A DNA stretch of 64,000 bases from Beta vulgaris subsp. vulgaris (GCF_026745355.1 NC_079204.1:6133103-6197102), one strand, 5' to 3'. Counted from the first letter of the stretch, positions 13,397-23,683 are shown. The notes: a model not told the origin generated them from the letters alone. Made by a program: numbers and translations.

Positions 13397-14359
13397 TCAG
13401 CCTCCGAAGAACGAAAAGAAGCCACGTTTCTTTGGCTGCTCCTCAACCACAACAGCAGTCATACTATCCTGCTCCACAAGCCTCCAAGCAGCTTGCTCCA
13501 AAGCCATCCCAGCCAACGTCGGCGGCCTATTCAAAACCAAAGGATAGCCACGATTGGTGCTCCGAATAACCTCAGAATCCTCAGGAATAACCCCTAAAAG
13601 CGGCAAACCAAGCATCTCCTGAACATCCAAAACCGACATCATATCCTCCCCTTTAATCAAATCCGTCCTAACCCTATTAACAATCATCTTAATATCCTTA
13701 ATCCCATCACACTCCAACAATCCAGTAACCCTATCAGCATCCCTCAATGCCGTAATATCAGGTGTCGTAACCAAAAGCGCCTCATTAGCAGGCGTAATCG
13801 CCGTAATAAACCCAGCATCAATTCCAGCAGGACAATCAATGAGGATAAAATCAGGGCAACCTTCATTTCTTTGCTTTAAAGCATCAACAAGCCATACAAG
13901 AGCTTTCCCGCCAAACCCTAAGGGTAATTTCGACCTAGGTTTTGAAATACAAAGAAGCTCAAAGTGGGACCAACGTTTATCCCTAACTAGGGCTTGATCG
14001 AGACGACAATCGCCGTTTAAGACCTCGAGAGCGGTGTAATTCACGCGATTTTCGAGGCCGAGTAAGAGGTCGAGGTTACGAAGCCCGACATCGGCGTCAA
14101 TGGCGACGACGGAGAAGCCGTGACGTGCGAGAGAGATGCCGATGTTGGCGGTGGTGGTGGTTTTGCCGACGCCGCCTTTGCCGGATGTGATGACGACGAC
14201 GCGTGGGGTGGAGCCTGCGAGTTGGGGTTTGCGATTGTATTGGAGGATTGATTTGATGGTTTTATAATTATGGCTATGGAGGTAGGGTTTAAAGGAGTTG
14301 GATATGGAAATGGAAGGAGAGAGAGTGGAGGTGGGAGAAGGAGGTTTCAGGGATAGCAT
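13397..14359 (-). CDS. MIND1: Chloroplast septum site-determining protein MinD
   Basis: A P-loop ATPase that, with MinE and ARC3/MCD1, positions the FtsZ ring at mid-plastid. The gene is intronless and encodes 320 residues. Residues 1-50 are Ser/Pro-rich without acidic residues, fitting a chloroplast transit peptide. The deviant Walker A is GKGGVGKTT at 60-68 with signature Lys61 and catalytic Lys66. Switch I/A' region AIDADVGLRNLD spans 87-97. Walker B is FILIDCPAGID at 171-181. The C-terminus KKRGFFSFFGG matches the membrane-targeting amphipathic helix of MinD proteins. The start ATG precedes the transit peptide and nothing in frame extends it. The family in Arabidopsis (ARC11/AtMinD1) is also intronless. 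Start, stop and all motifs are intact, so I expect a working gene. Confidence 0.96.
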   Translation of the reverse strand: MLSLKPPSPTSTLSPSISISNSFKPYLHSHNYKTIKSILQYNRKPQLAGSTPRVVVITSGKGGVGKTTTTANIGISLARHGFSVVAIDADVGLRNLDLLLGLENRVNYTALEVLNGDCRLDQALVRDKRWSHFELLCISKPRSKLPLGFGGKALVWLVDALKQRNEGCPDFILIDCPAGIDAGFITAITPANEALLVTTPDITALRDADRVTGLLECDGIKDIKMIVNRVRTDLIKGEDMMSVLDVQEMLGLPLLGVIPEDSEVIRSTNRGYPLVLNRPPTLAGMALEQAAWRLVEQDSMTAVVVEEQPKKRGFFSFFGG

Positions 14360-14604
14360 TGCTACACAAGTTGAGAAGAAGGGATGGAAATTTACAGATG
14401 AGAGCTCATTTTTTGAGGGGTGGGAGAAAGGGAAGAAGATGAGTTTTGTGTCAAATTTTGGGGATAGCGGCTAGCTAGTACTCCACTACTGCCTATGTGA
14501 AAGTGGAGATAAGTGGGAGAAGGTTGTTTGAGTAAAATCTGTCCAAATATCCAATATCTACCTCCAAATTGATTTTAAGTTTATGAATAAACACTATAAA
14601 CTAA

Positions 14605-14746
14605 GGTCTATTCTCTTCAGTTTATTTTCAGTTCGATTTACTTGGGGTTCGGCTCGGTTCAGTTCAGCTTTGGACAATACTTTTACTCTCACATATCACC
14701 ATTCATTTAGTTCAGTTTAACTTTTTATGTCGAAGAGAATAGGCCC
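14605..14746. mobile_element. Short Tourist-like MITE with TTCAGTTCAG interior
   Basis: Flanked by TAA on both sides (14602-14604, 14747-14749), the PIF/Harbinger target duplication. The ends read GGTCTATTCTCTTC and, inverted, GGGCCTATTCTCTTC. The interior is TTCAGTTC-rich and shares TTTTACTCTCACATATCA with the element at 53354. Confidence 0.65.
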
Positions 14747-14760
14747 TAAGGGGGAATTTA

Positions 14761-15016
14761 CTCCCTCTATCCCAATTTAATTGCTACATTTGATTTATCA
14801 CAGTTTATGAGATGCAACTTCAAACATTAATATCTTGAGTTACATATATGAAAAATTATAAAAATTATATATTTGGAAAATACAAATTGTGACGAATTAA
14901 ACAAGATCAAACATGAGTATGTTTTTTCTTGTGTATATGGAAGAAAAGATAGTTATAGTTATGACGTGAATAGTGCATACGGTGAAAATGTAGCAACTAA
15001 ATTGGAGCAGAGGGAG
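14761..15016. mobile_element. Stowaway-type MITE, 256 bp
   Basis: Flanked by TA on both sides. Terminal inverted repeats start CTCCCTCTATCCCAATTTA and CTCCCTCTGCTCCAATTTAG. A partial copy lacking the left end lies at about 18203-18421 inside the duplicated segment. Confidence 0.75.
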
Positions 15017-15604
15017 TAGTTGGGGCTTCAAAAAAGGATAAGAAAAACAAAGCTCTTGATTCTCTTTTTATAAAATTCGTTTATATTATAGTCGAGCAGA
15101 ATTGATCTCCCCACATGAACTTAGCCCCAAAAGTCTCAAATTTTTTACATTTTTTCTTTGCTACCATGATGCTTGACCCGACCCTGTATGGTTGTCTCTT
15201 AAGCCCAAATAGAGCTCACTTTTTTGTCTGAATTTAGGTTTGCCTTTTTAAGTGCTCTAGTATAGTGTACATTAATCTTTGGACAACTCCCATTGGTGTG
15301 AGATATTGAAATGATTTTGCCATGATTTTTTGTTGTTTGTGGCTTTATATTTGATCCTACATTCAAGAGTGTGAAATATAATGTAATCTACAAAAGTATT
15401 GCAATTCAAAATAATATATATATATATATACAACTTCTATATCAAATAGAAGACACCTCTTATCTTGATTTACTAAAGAATTCACAAATTGTCACAGAAG
15501 AAAATACACAATATAATAACATAATAGAATGATGAACAAACTTCCACTACAATGAAAGAACATTAACAAGAGCATAAAAAATCACATCTCATATTGTCGA
15601 GACT
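14801..15604. repeat. Duplicated segment, copy 1 (uninterrupted)
   Basis: Starts inside the Stowaway element at ACAGTTTATGAGATGCAAC and ends at ATTGTCGAGACT. The same sequence, about 95 percent identical by eye, returns from 18203 to 20924 in the same orientation, but interrupted by three insertions. Copy 1 thus preserves all three empty sites. It encodes nothing and includes an AT dinucleotide tract at 15412-15430. Confidence 0.85.
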
Positions 15605-16899
15605 TTAAAGTATTCCCAACAAACATACATTTAGACGCTAACAAGTAAGAAAAATAACAGCTCATAGTAAGTATACTTGCTAAACAAGCCATAAGACCTA
15701 CATACATTAAAACACCACTTTATCAAATTCTTATGAGACTTATGATCACTTTATCAAACCTTTAGAGTTTAGAGGCTACGTGAAAATATATCACATTGAT
15801 CTTGATTCTTGCAATAGTTCTATATACCCTACGTAATAAAATAACATAAAGCATGAATATATAGAAAATGTGTAATCGTTACAAATAATATTAAACACTT
15901 GTTAACTCATCTCAACAACTTGATCAACTCTTCTAGTAAAAGCAAAAAGAGATGAAACGAAGCCACTAGGAAGAATATCAGAACATTGATATATAATAAA
16001 GCTGATAAATAAGATGTTCCTCTTCAGGAACGTACCCTAAAAGTTGCATGAATACATAAATGAATCATAATTTGATTCATGGCCTTCATCAATGAACCCG
16101 ATTATTATCGACACACGAACAAAAACACGATCGTTTTCCGGCTGTTGAATGTACACAGGATGAGAAGAATAATAATCTCGTGATGAAAGCAGTTCAAAAT
16201 GTACGTTGCTGATTTTTTCTCGTCAATAAATTAAAGAAAGAGTTTCACCGTACGTACCTGGAGCTCCAATTCTTGCATTGTGATTGTCAAGATTCGAGTA
16301 ATTAAGTAGAGACAATGGATACATAATGATGATGATTATGATGACTATATATATATGTAGATCCAGGATCATATCATGTATAGTCATCATAATCATCATC
16401 GCTATATATCCGATCCATATTCTTGACTTTCAAGCATATCAAATAGCCATGCTTGAAGAGAAAGATGCAATCTTCGAGTTCGTCGTGGAGACGGGAGATG
16501 AATGGGGTGGTGGACGGTGGTGGGGGTGGTGGACTAGTGGTGGTTGAAAGGAGTGGTAAGGTTGAGGAATCAATTGATTTTAGGAAAAATAATACGAGGG
16601 ATTTTAGGGTCTCATAAATTTACTTATAAAAGGAGTTTTACCAACTTACCATATTCATGTAGGATTAGGAATTAGGAGTTTGGTTCCTAATATGATTCCT
16701 AAGTAAGAGTATTGTGTTACTACTCGTGTCTTCTATTTTGATTGGGTAAACTTTCAGACAAATGGGGCGCACGAGACTTATAAACGAATTTCTTTTTAAT
16801 GGTTTACCGGTTTGGCGGTTTAGTAACACATTACTACCCTTTTATTCTTTATATTAAAACTAGCAATTTATGCATGCTGCCTCAATTTTTTGGAACATA
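15605..16899. other. AT-rich spacer containing a perfect 22-bp hairpin
   Basis: No gene is supported. The arm 16328-16349 (GATGATGATTATGATGAC plus TATA) is exactly complementary to 16379-16400 across a 29-nt loop, making a 73-nt hairpin. A GGTGG-rich stretch at 16503-16550 follows. Confidence 0.6.
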
Positions 16900-17113
16900 C
16901 TCCATCCGTCCTTTATTAGTTTACTCCTTTCTTTTGCATAGAGTTTTAGAATAAATAATATTATGAGTCATAGAAAGAAAGAAAAACTTTTATTTTATAT
17001 TAAAATTGAATGTATGTGTCATGAAAAGTTTGTGGTCTCATTTCAAAGGTAGCAAAAAAAGAAAGGGGTAAACTAATAAGGAATACAGGTAAACTAATAC
17101 AAGACGGAAGGAG
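16900..17113. mobile_element. Stowaway-type MITE, 214 bp
   Basis: Flanked by TA on both sides. The left end CTCCATCCGTCCTTTATTAG is the inverse of the right end, which reverse-complemented reads CTCCTTCCGTCTTGTATTAG. Inner motif TTTACTCC/GGTAAACTAATA continues the inverted repeat. Non-coding. Confidence 0.7.
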
Positions 17114-17605
17114 TAATTTATAACTTTTTGGGTATAAACAAAAATAAAATTTGAACATTAGACATGTTTTTGGGGCTAATTAATTTTGTTGATTAAACTT
17201 ATATCACTTCACCAAACCCGTCTTTTATTATTTATTTTATTTATACTTTCTTTAATATTTTCTAAATTAAAACTGGTGAACGATAAAAGAATGTTACGCA
17301 GATTCATTAAGAATTTCTTATATTTTTATCAATAAAGTATTGTGTTTTAATTAAATCGTTTCACTTTGTTAATTGATTGTATTTTCCATTTTGATTTACT
17401 ACTTGATTGTGTTTTTTATTTGATCAAATATTTTATTGATACAATTTTCTTATATAATAATGTGAGAAAGTTTAACAAAGTTGGTTGATGAATATGATAC
17501 AAAACCAAATGGTGCAACTAAAGAAGTACGGAGGTAATATATCATAATCAATTCCTCGTTATCAAGATAGGTTACTATTATCCCCTCAAAAAAAAAAGAT
17601 AGGTT

Positions 17606-17680
17606 ACTATTTACTTTACACATTAGCAATATTCGTATAATATTATTATACGAATATTGCTAATGTGTAAAGTAAATAGT
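17606..17680. repeat. Perfect 75-bp palindrome
   Basis: The left arm beginning ACTATTTACTTTACACATTA is exactly repeated in inverse on the right, ending at 17680. Arms are 37 bp with one unpaired central base (17643). It could extrude as a cruciform or be transcribed as a perfect hairpin. It sits in AT-rich spacer with no gene near. Confidence 0.9.
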
Positions 17681-17884
17681 ATTTTACATTAACGCCCTAA
17701 ATACGTATTTTATACATCTCATACGTATATCTCATCATTCCCCAGTCCTTTCCCTTTACCCCTTCCCTTTACGGCTCTCTCTCTCCTCCTTTTTACTGCT
17801 CTATCTCCCCTTCCCTCCCATCTTCCCACCATTGAAAAATTGAAGTACGTCCACTCAAAATCAAAGCCACCTGAGTTTGTAGAC

Positions 17885-17987
17885 ATTGCACCACCTTGCC
17901 GTCAACACTCGCCGGATTTTAGAACTCGCCGGAAAATTGCACCACCTTGCTGTCAACACTCGCCGGATTTTAGAACTCGTCGGAAAA
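17885..17987. repeat. 51-bp tandem duplication
   Basis: Two adjacent copies of a unit starting ATTGCACCACCTTGC and containing CACTCGCCGGATTTTAGAAC; they differ at only two or three positions. GC content is well above the surroundings. An adjacent pyrimidine-rich tract spans 17740-17830. It may be a captured gene fragment. Confidence 0.8.
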
Positions 17988-18669
17988 TGGTATAGGCACC
18001 CACACATGTATCATGTATGCTGCTGCACTATATCAAACGTTGACCATCTTTAGGAGCACTAAAAAAAACCCATACACTACAATCTATAAATATTAACCAC
18101 TTAAACAAGCCAATGCAACATACCATCAAATATTTGGTTATACACAATACTTAAGCCATAACATCTACACTAGAAAGCTCCATCTTCTTCCTCTTGTTTT
18201 ATTACAGTTTATGAGATGCAACTTCAAACATTAATATCTTGAGTTACATATATGAAAAATTATAAAAAGTATATATTTGAAAAATACAAATTGTGACGAA
18301 TTAAACAAGATCAAACATGAGTATGTTTTTTCTTGTGTATATGGAATAAAATATAGTTAAAGTTATGACGTGAATAGTGTCTGCAGTGAAAATGTAGCAA
18401 CTAAATTGGAGCAGAGGGAGTAGTTGGGGCTTCAAGAAAAGATAAGAAAAACAAAGCTCTTGATTCTCTTTTTATAAAATTCGTTTATATTATAGTCGAG
18501 CAGAATTGGTCTCCCCACATGAACTTAGCCCCAAAAGTCTCAAATTTTTGACATTTTTTCTTTGCTACCATGATGCTTGACCCGACCCTGTATGGTTGTC
18601 TCTTAAGCCCAAATAGCTCACTTTTTTGTCTGAATATAGGTTTGCCTTTTAAAGTGTTCTAGTATAGTA

Positions 18670-18921
18670 CTTCCTCCGTTCCATAATAAGTGAAACACTT
18701 ACTATTTTAGAACGTTTCAAAATAAGTGAAACATACCTTAAATGGAAAAAAGAAAGTGACAAAATGACAAGAATGCCCATCACAAACTTGTGTGGTTTGC
18801 TTTTCTTTCTCCTCCTTTTGATAGTGAAAAGGGTGTTTAATGACTTTTTGGCTTTTGAAAGTGATGTTTATTAAATCTTGTGCCCAATTCCTATGTTTCA
18901 CTTATTATGGAACGGAGGAAG
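18670..18921. mobile_element. Stowaway MITE, 252 bp, with preserved empty site
   Basis: Terminal inverted repeats of ~28 bp begin CTTCCTCCGTTCCATAATAA at both ends and are perfect. TA flanks both sides. The paralogous site at about 15261-15274 reads TATAGTGTACATTA without the element, so the insertion point is exact. Confidence 0.88.
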
Positions 18922-19078
18922 TATACATTAATCTTTGGACAACTCCCATTGGTGTGAGATATTGAAATGATTTTGCCATTATTTTTTTTGTTTGTGGCTT
19001 TATATTTGATCCTGCATTCAAGAGTGTGATATATAATGTAATCTACAAAAGTATTGCAATTCAAAATAATATATATAT

Positions 19079-20210
19079 GAGAACGTATTGTGTCGGACTC
19101 GTCCGACCATAATCTTTGGTCGGACGACTTTCAGGTGTTTTCAACTTTTTTTTAGTTAGTCTTAATTTTTTTTCAGGTAGTCTTCATTTTTTTTCAGGTA
19201 ATCTTCATTTTTTTTCAGTTAGTCTTCTTTTTTTTTCAGTTGATTTTTGTACTTCAGTTAGACTTACTTTGGGTTTCAGTTGGTCTTTATTCTTTTTCAG
19301 GTAGTCTTCATTTTTTTTCAGGTAGTCTTCATTTTTTTCCAGGTAGTCCAACTGAAAAAAAAAAAAGTCCAATTGAAACAAAACAAAGTCCAACTGAAAG
19401 AAACACAAAGTCCAACTGAAAGAAACACAAAGTCCAACTGAAAGAATACAAAGTCCAACTGAATGAAAACAAAGTCCAACTGAAACAAAACAAAGTCCAA
19501 CTGAAAAACAAAACACTAACCTCTGCTTTCTCTCACTTTCTCCTTCTTCTTCATTGAGTGATTATGTGGGATTGCTTATTCTTCAATTACACCAACTAAT
19601 TATCCTGCATTGCCGTACTACTATCCTTCTGTTAGTTACTTTGATGATGGAGAAGCTTCTATTTCCGGTGTTTCCGGTGGTGGTGATGGTGGTGGTTGTG
19701 GTGGTGGTGGTGGGTTTTATGTGGAGAAGCTGTAACTGCATATTCGACCTCGAGTCGAGTTGGAACAGACCAAAAACAGAATCAATGGAAGACCCATTTG
19801 ATGTTTGACTCTCAATCTCATTTTTATCACCATTAAAACGCCTTGGAATATTACTTAAAGATGAAGAAGAAGATGAAGGATAAGAAGAATTTGCAGCCAA
19901 ATTTGTTGGTCTTCCAAATGTTATTCCACCCATTATCTCTTCTTCGGTAACTTTGTGTGAATGCTATTTTTTTGGTATCTCAATTTATTAAGTAAAGAAT
20001 TATAAAGAAAGGCAATGTTTTTGGTGAATGATGACAAAAGATGAAAATGGATAACTTGTCTATCAACTCAAGATATATATCTCATGGTAATTGTGTATTA
20101 TGTGGGAATGGTGGAGAATCCTTCGATCGCCGTCGTTGCTGTATATTATAGTACTGGGCTCATCCCGTCTGACGAGAATATTGGGTCAGACGGTCTGACC
20201 CAATACTTTC
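19079..20210. mobile_element. Fold-back DNA element with CAACTGAAA-type repeat arrays
   Basis: The left end reads GAGAACGTATTGTGTCGGAC and the right end, inverted, GAAAGTATTGGGTCAGAC. Each end has its own hairpin: GTCGGA-CTCG-TCCGAC on the left and GGGTCAGAC-G-GTCTGACCC on the right. From 19140 to 19345 come about ten ~20-bp units of the type TTTCAGGTAGTCTTCATT. From 19346 to 19510 come about eight ~19-bp units of the type AAAGTCCAACTGAAA in opposite orientation. A non-repetitive interior follows. Copy 1 of the duplicated segment lacks all of this. No transposase is present. The superfamily is unknown; the target lies in an AT microsatellite, so the target duplication cannot be read. Confidence 0.75.
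19560..19935. pseudogene. Possible captured gene fragment inside the fold-back element
   Basis: The forward strand from about 19568 can be read as ITPTNYPALPYYYPSVSYFD then a Gly-rich run and a stop after FYVEKL at about 19734. The reverse strand has an open frame of 116 codons (19583-19933) rich in Ser and Thr. Both look more like gene-derived sequence than the AT-rich flanks, and the GGTGGT run explains the poly-Thr/poly-Gly. I do not recognise the source gene and no intact start-to-stop gene is visible. Confidence 0.35.
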
Positions 20211-20311
20211 AATATATATATATATATATACAACTTTTATATCAAATAGAAGACACCTCTTATCTTGATTTACTAAAGAATTCATAAATTGTCACAGAAG
20301 AAAATACAATA

Positions 20312-20832
20312 TCTCTATTACATAAGCCAAGATAGGAGGTGTGGTGTCCTTTTTTGAAGTGACTAAAATACCCTCAATGATCTAATTAATGGAATGAAAA
20401 AAATTACAAAAGCAAATCATTTAAAAATTCTAATTCCAACTTGCCATTTAAAACAAGTTTAAAATGGTATATGCATCAAATACTTCAATCAAAAATTAAA
20501 TGGACAAAATATTTATACCTTATAAAAAAAGATGACATACATAACGTGCACATGAAAAGTCTGAACATTCACTACCTTTGATACTCTTTAATTCAGTTAA
20601 ACCAACTCATTATTTTTGTTCTTTCTGTTCAATATTCAGTCACAAAAAATTAATGTTAACAATCACTCACAACCTTTTTATTTTTGTACATTAGCGAATT
20701 AATATATCTAAATTCATCTAACTGTTGAATTTTTCACATTTAAGTTTAAACATAAATAAAGTACGAATGGAGTATCTAATAGAATAACAAATTTTGAAAG
20801 TAACGCACGCATCGCATGCATATGAAGACTAA
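20312..20832 (+). mobile_element. Non-autonomous Helitron, 521 bp, with exact empty site
   Basis: Begins TCTCTATTACATAAGCC, ends GAAGACTAA (CTRR), and inserted between A20311 and T20833. A hairpin GCACGC-ATC-GCATGC (one mismatch) lies ~10 bp before the 3' end, as Helitrons require. The paralogous site in copy 1 (about 15508-15520) reads through as CAATATAATAAC with no insert. A related copy in inverse orientation is at 29660-30798. No Rep/helicase is encoded. Confidence 0.9.
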
Positions 20833-21497
20833 TAATAACATAATAGAATGATGAACAAACTTCCACTACAATAAAAGAACATTAACAAGAGCATAAAAAA
20901 ATCACATCTAATATTGTCGAGACTCGAGTGTACAAGGTAACATTGATTTTTGATGGTCTAATGGGTAGCAAGGGCGACTTATAACAATGATGTTAGTATA
21001 TTGTTGTGGATGTAGGATATACTGAAATCATTATTATAAGTCTCCATTACTACCCATTAGTTCATCAGCAATTTCATTTATGACTTGAAATAATGGAGGC
21101 AATACGCTAAATTGAAATTAGAAGTTCGGGAAAGAAAGTAAAAGATAGTGCCTTAAATAGGATCAACAATGTTACCATTGTGAACCGTCCCTTTTCACTT
21201 GTTCATTTTGTTTTACTTTGAAGTTTATCACTTCATCTCTTAGATTGATTGTCGAATTTTTATAAAAGAAGTTATTGAAATATTGCACATAAAAAGTAAC
21301 TTCTTCTTTTACTGAATTTAAAAATCCATTAACATCTACGGAAATTTATAATGTAAGAGATGCATTTGAAATGTAAAATTATGACGTAAGAGATGCATTT
21401 GAAAAGTAAAATTATGACATAAGAGATAAATTTGAAAATGGACTATGTTACTAACGTTTGCCATTAACATTAATATTTTTTCTCTCCTGAAAGCTTA

Positions 21498-22124
21498 GAT
21501 CAATGCCAATGGTGATGGGTTTGATCACCAAAATCTGAAATTTTGGATTGAACAAAAAAAAACTTGGATTCCATTGGTGACATAAAAGTGTTCATCAAAT
21601 GACAAAATATGTCATTGTTCATCATGTGAACAAACTCATCACCGTGCATTGAAGAAAAGGGGGAAGAATGATACACAGCCAGCCAGTGGCACGCTACCAC
21701 GTGGCTACTGCGGTGTATTTTTGGGAAATTTTGTGGAAATTTCCTATTTCAAAAAAAAATATACCAAAATTTATATTTTTTCCCCCTTAATAAAATAATA
21801 CCCATATCGATATATTTCATAACAAAAAAAAAGACTTCTTCAATCTTTCTCTCTCTAAAAATATTTATACATCATTTTACTAATTGCGCAATAATGATAA
21901 TGAATTTTTGGTAATTAATTATTATAATTTTAAGTAATCATAAGATGATTTGTTTTTATTTAATATGTAAATTATATTATTAATTGAAGTAGGAAAGAGA
22001 AATAGGAGAGAGAAAGTTAAGTGAGGTAATGAAAAGTAGGAGAGATACATTTGTTCATAAAATGAACAAAACATAAGTAACTTGGGAACTTTGGTGATCA
22101 AATCCATCACCATTGGCATTGCTC
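21498..22124. mobile_element. PIF/Harbinger-like MITE, 627 bp
   Basis: The left end GATCAATGCCAATGGTGATGG is matched by the inverse of the right end (GAGCAATGCCAATGGTGATG), and the inverted match continues through TTTGATCACC. TTA flanks both ends. Outside it, the 30-bp sequence CATTAATATTTTTTCTCTCC... occurs on both sides (about 21468-21497 and 22143-22172). Short open frames inside are chance. Confidence 0.7.
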
Positions 22125-22291
22125 TTAGTTTCGTTAAGTCCATTAATATTTTTTCTCTCCTATAAGCTTATTAGCTTAGTATCATTATGGACTTGGCGAG
22201 GTTGTAAAAACCATATAATCTCGTCTTATGAACCAACTTTGTCTTTCTCGACAAAAATCTCTCGCAATTAAGGAAATCTCAGCCTCAAAAT

Positions 22292-22446
22292 ATTCTCGTT
22301 CTCTTCTGCATAAAACAGAAGAACTGAACTGAATTAGACTGAAATGAATAGTGATATATGAGAGTAAAAGTATTGTCAAGAGCTGAACTAAACTGAATTA
22401 ATCTGAACTGAATTGAACTGAAAATAAACTGAGGAGAACAGTCCCT
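22292..22446 (-). mobile_element. Partial Tourist-like MITE of the TTCAGTTCAG family
   Basis: Contains AACTGAACTGAATT repeats, the shared TGATATATGAGAGTAAAAGT block and the terminal GAGAACAGTCCC followed by TTA. The other end is degenerate. It is the inverse orientation of the copies at 14605 and 53354. Confidence 0.55.
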
Positions 22447-22449
22447 TAG

Positions 22450-23215
22450 ATTCATCCTACAACCTGAGAATTGAGATTGCGCAATCAAACCTTACCCCTA
22501 GACCAAATAACACTTTGATATTTACTAACTACCAGTCTACCACTAGTTATTGTAGTATGGACTATGGAGTGCCTACTTCGTACTACATAGGCAGTTGTTA
22601 AGAGAGTTGGGTGTACTACCTAGGCAGTTGTTAGAGAGCTGGGCTTGCCATGAAGTTCGGCGTGCGCAAGTTGATGGCGTAAGCTACTTAGAAGAGAACC
22701 AAGAAACAAACCACAAGTAAAAATTGAAAGGAGTATATTTTTTCATGTATATTGAAGCATTCAGCGAAAAACTAACTGGATTACAATTCCCTCAACATTT
22801 TAACCCAAAATACTTAAAACTACAAACTACAGTATCTACTATGTATAATAAAAGAATCCAGCACAGTTCTGCATGCGTATTGCATACCCACCCTTCCTGT
22901 ACCAAACTTTGCAAAGAGCATTGCTTCTAGTTCAAACTTCCAAGGAGAATTGCTTCTCCGTCTTCAATCTCCGCAACTACCGCAAGGAAAAGCATTACTA
23001 CACTGATTCAATCAAAGGAGGAGCATAACTACTCTGCCTTCATATGTTTGTAGCTGCAATAGCCTGCAAATGCTTGCGCATTAACACAAACACAACAACT
23101 TTGGTCTTCTTCGGCCTAGAATATTCTTCATAACATAAGCCTTTGAATGAAGGTAACAAAACCAGCTGAAATGTGTGATATTCAACAAACACAAATGGAG
23201 ATTAAACAAAATACA
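22450..23215. other. Downstream part of the snoRNA transcript or spacer
   Basis: Two imperfect copies of TAGGCAGTTGTTA-containing sequence lie at about 22585-22655. The rest holds no gene I can support. It lies downstream of the snoRNA cluster on the minus strand and may be its transcribed 3' part. Confidence 0.4.
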
Positions 23216-23224
23216 AGCATGTGT

Positions 23225-23300
23225 TTGCTCAGACAGCCAAGGGTTTGTCCTCAACCAATAAGATCAGAAACTCTAGTCCACTTAAGCTTCATCACCGCAA
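23225..23300 (-). ncRNA. C/D box snoRNA, family C copy 1
   Basis: Minus-strand C box GTGATGA (23289-23295), internal D' CTGA (23264-23267) and D box CTGA (23229-23232) in the right order, closed by a TTGC/GCAA stem. The copy at 23776-23854 conserves the boxes and both antisense stretches while the stem differs. Sequence before the D box is complementary to AGCCAAGGG, which I recall in 25S rRNA, so it probably guides 2'-O-methylation there. Confidence 0.8.
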
Positions 23301-23362
23301 CACACTACAAAAATGAAGCCAAACACTACAAAACAAGAAGAAATCCTAAAGAGTAATTAAGG

Positions 23363-23498
23363 AAATGTATGAAGCCTTTCCAGGATCAACAGACACAGAC
23401 ACAAGTCAATGATCAGGATAAACCACATTTTATTTAGCATCCAAGCCATTTAGCCATAAGGAACAATTATTCTCCTACAGAATTGGTAAATGGAGGCA
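23363..23498 (-). ncRNA. Putative H/ACA snoRNA, copy 1
   Basis: On the minus strand a 5' hairpin closes GCCTCCATTTA with TAAATGG...GGATGC. An H-box-like AAATAA follows, then a second domain with a GATCA/TGATC stem, and ACA three bases from the proposed 3' end. The paralogue at 24143-24287 keeps the stems with compensating changes. H/ACA RNAs guide pseudouridylation. The 3' hairpin is weak by eye, so I am only moderately sure. Confidence 0.55.
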
Positions 23499-23599
23499 TC
23501 CCTCACTAACAAACACAACTAATTAACTCAAACCACACATAACATAACATCGAAAGAATAAACTCATCGACTACTAATACAATTTACGGCTACGCATTC

Positions 23600-23683
23600 G
23601 GCTTCAGTGTGTGTAACAATCAGATCATAGATTATTAATCTCACTGAAATCCGCTAAGATAAATGTAATTATCATCCTCAGCC
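23600..23683 (-). ncRNA. C/D box snoRNA, family A copy 2 (altered C box)
   Basis: Same antisense core as 24779-24865: on the plus strand AATCCGCTAAG and TGTGTGTAACAA, both of which I recall as neighbouring 25S rRNA sequence. D box CTGA is intact (23604-23607) and the GGCT/AGCC stem is intact, with different bases from its paralogue. The C box reads AGGATGA instead of RTGATGA (23672-23678), which may weaken it. Confidence 0.75.

Larger units (their letters stand above)
18203..20924. repeat. Duplicated segment, copy 2, carrying three insertions
   Basis: Same order as copy 1 at 14801-15604. It is split by a Stowaway MITE (18670-18921), a 1.13-kb fold-back element (19079-20210) and a Helitron (20312-20832). 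Removing the three insertions restores a continuous match to copy 1, so all three are younger than the duplication or were lost precisely from copy 1; the former is far simpler. Confidence 0.85.

Noticed and set aside
19205..19516. Minus-strand frames of 60-103 codons with SVGLCF/QLDFV repeats
   Set aside because: They are translations of the ~19-bp AAAGTCCAACTGAAA array in several phases at once, not a protein.
23048..23160. Minus-strand reading RPKKTKVVVFVLMRKHLQ as a last protein-coding exon of the snoRNA host
   Set aside because: Only ~35 codons, no upstream exons join in phase, and no family is recognised.
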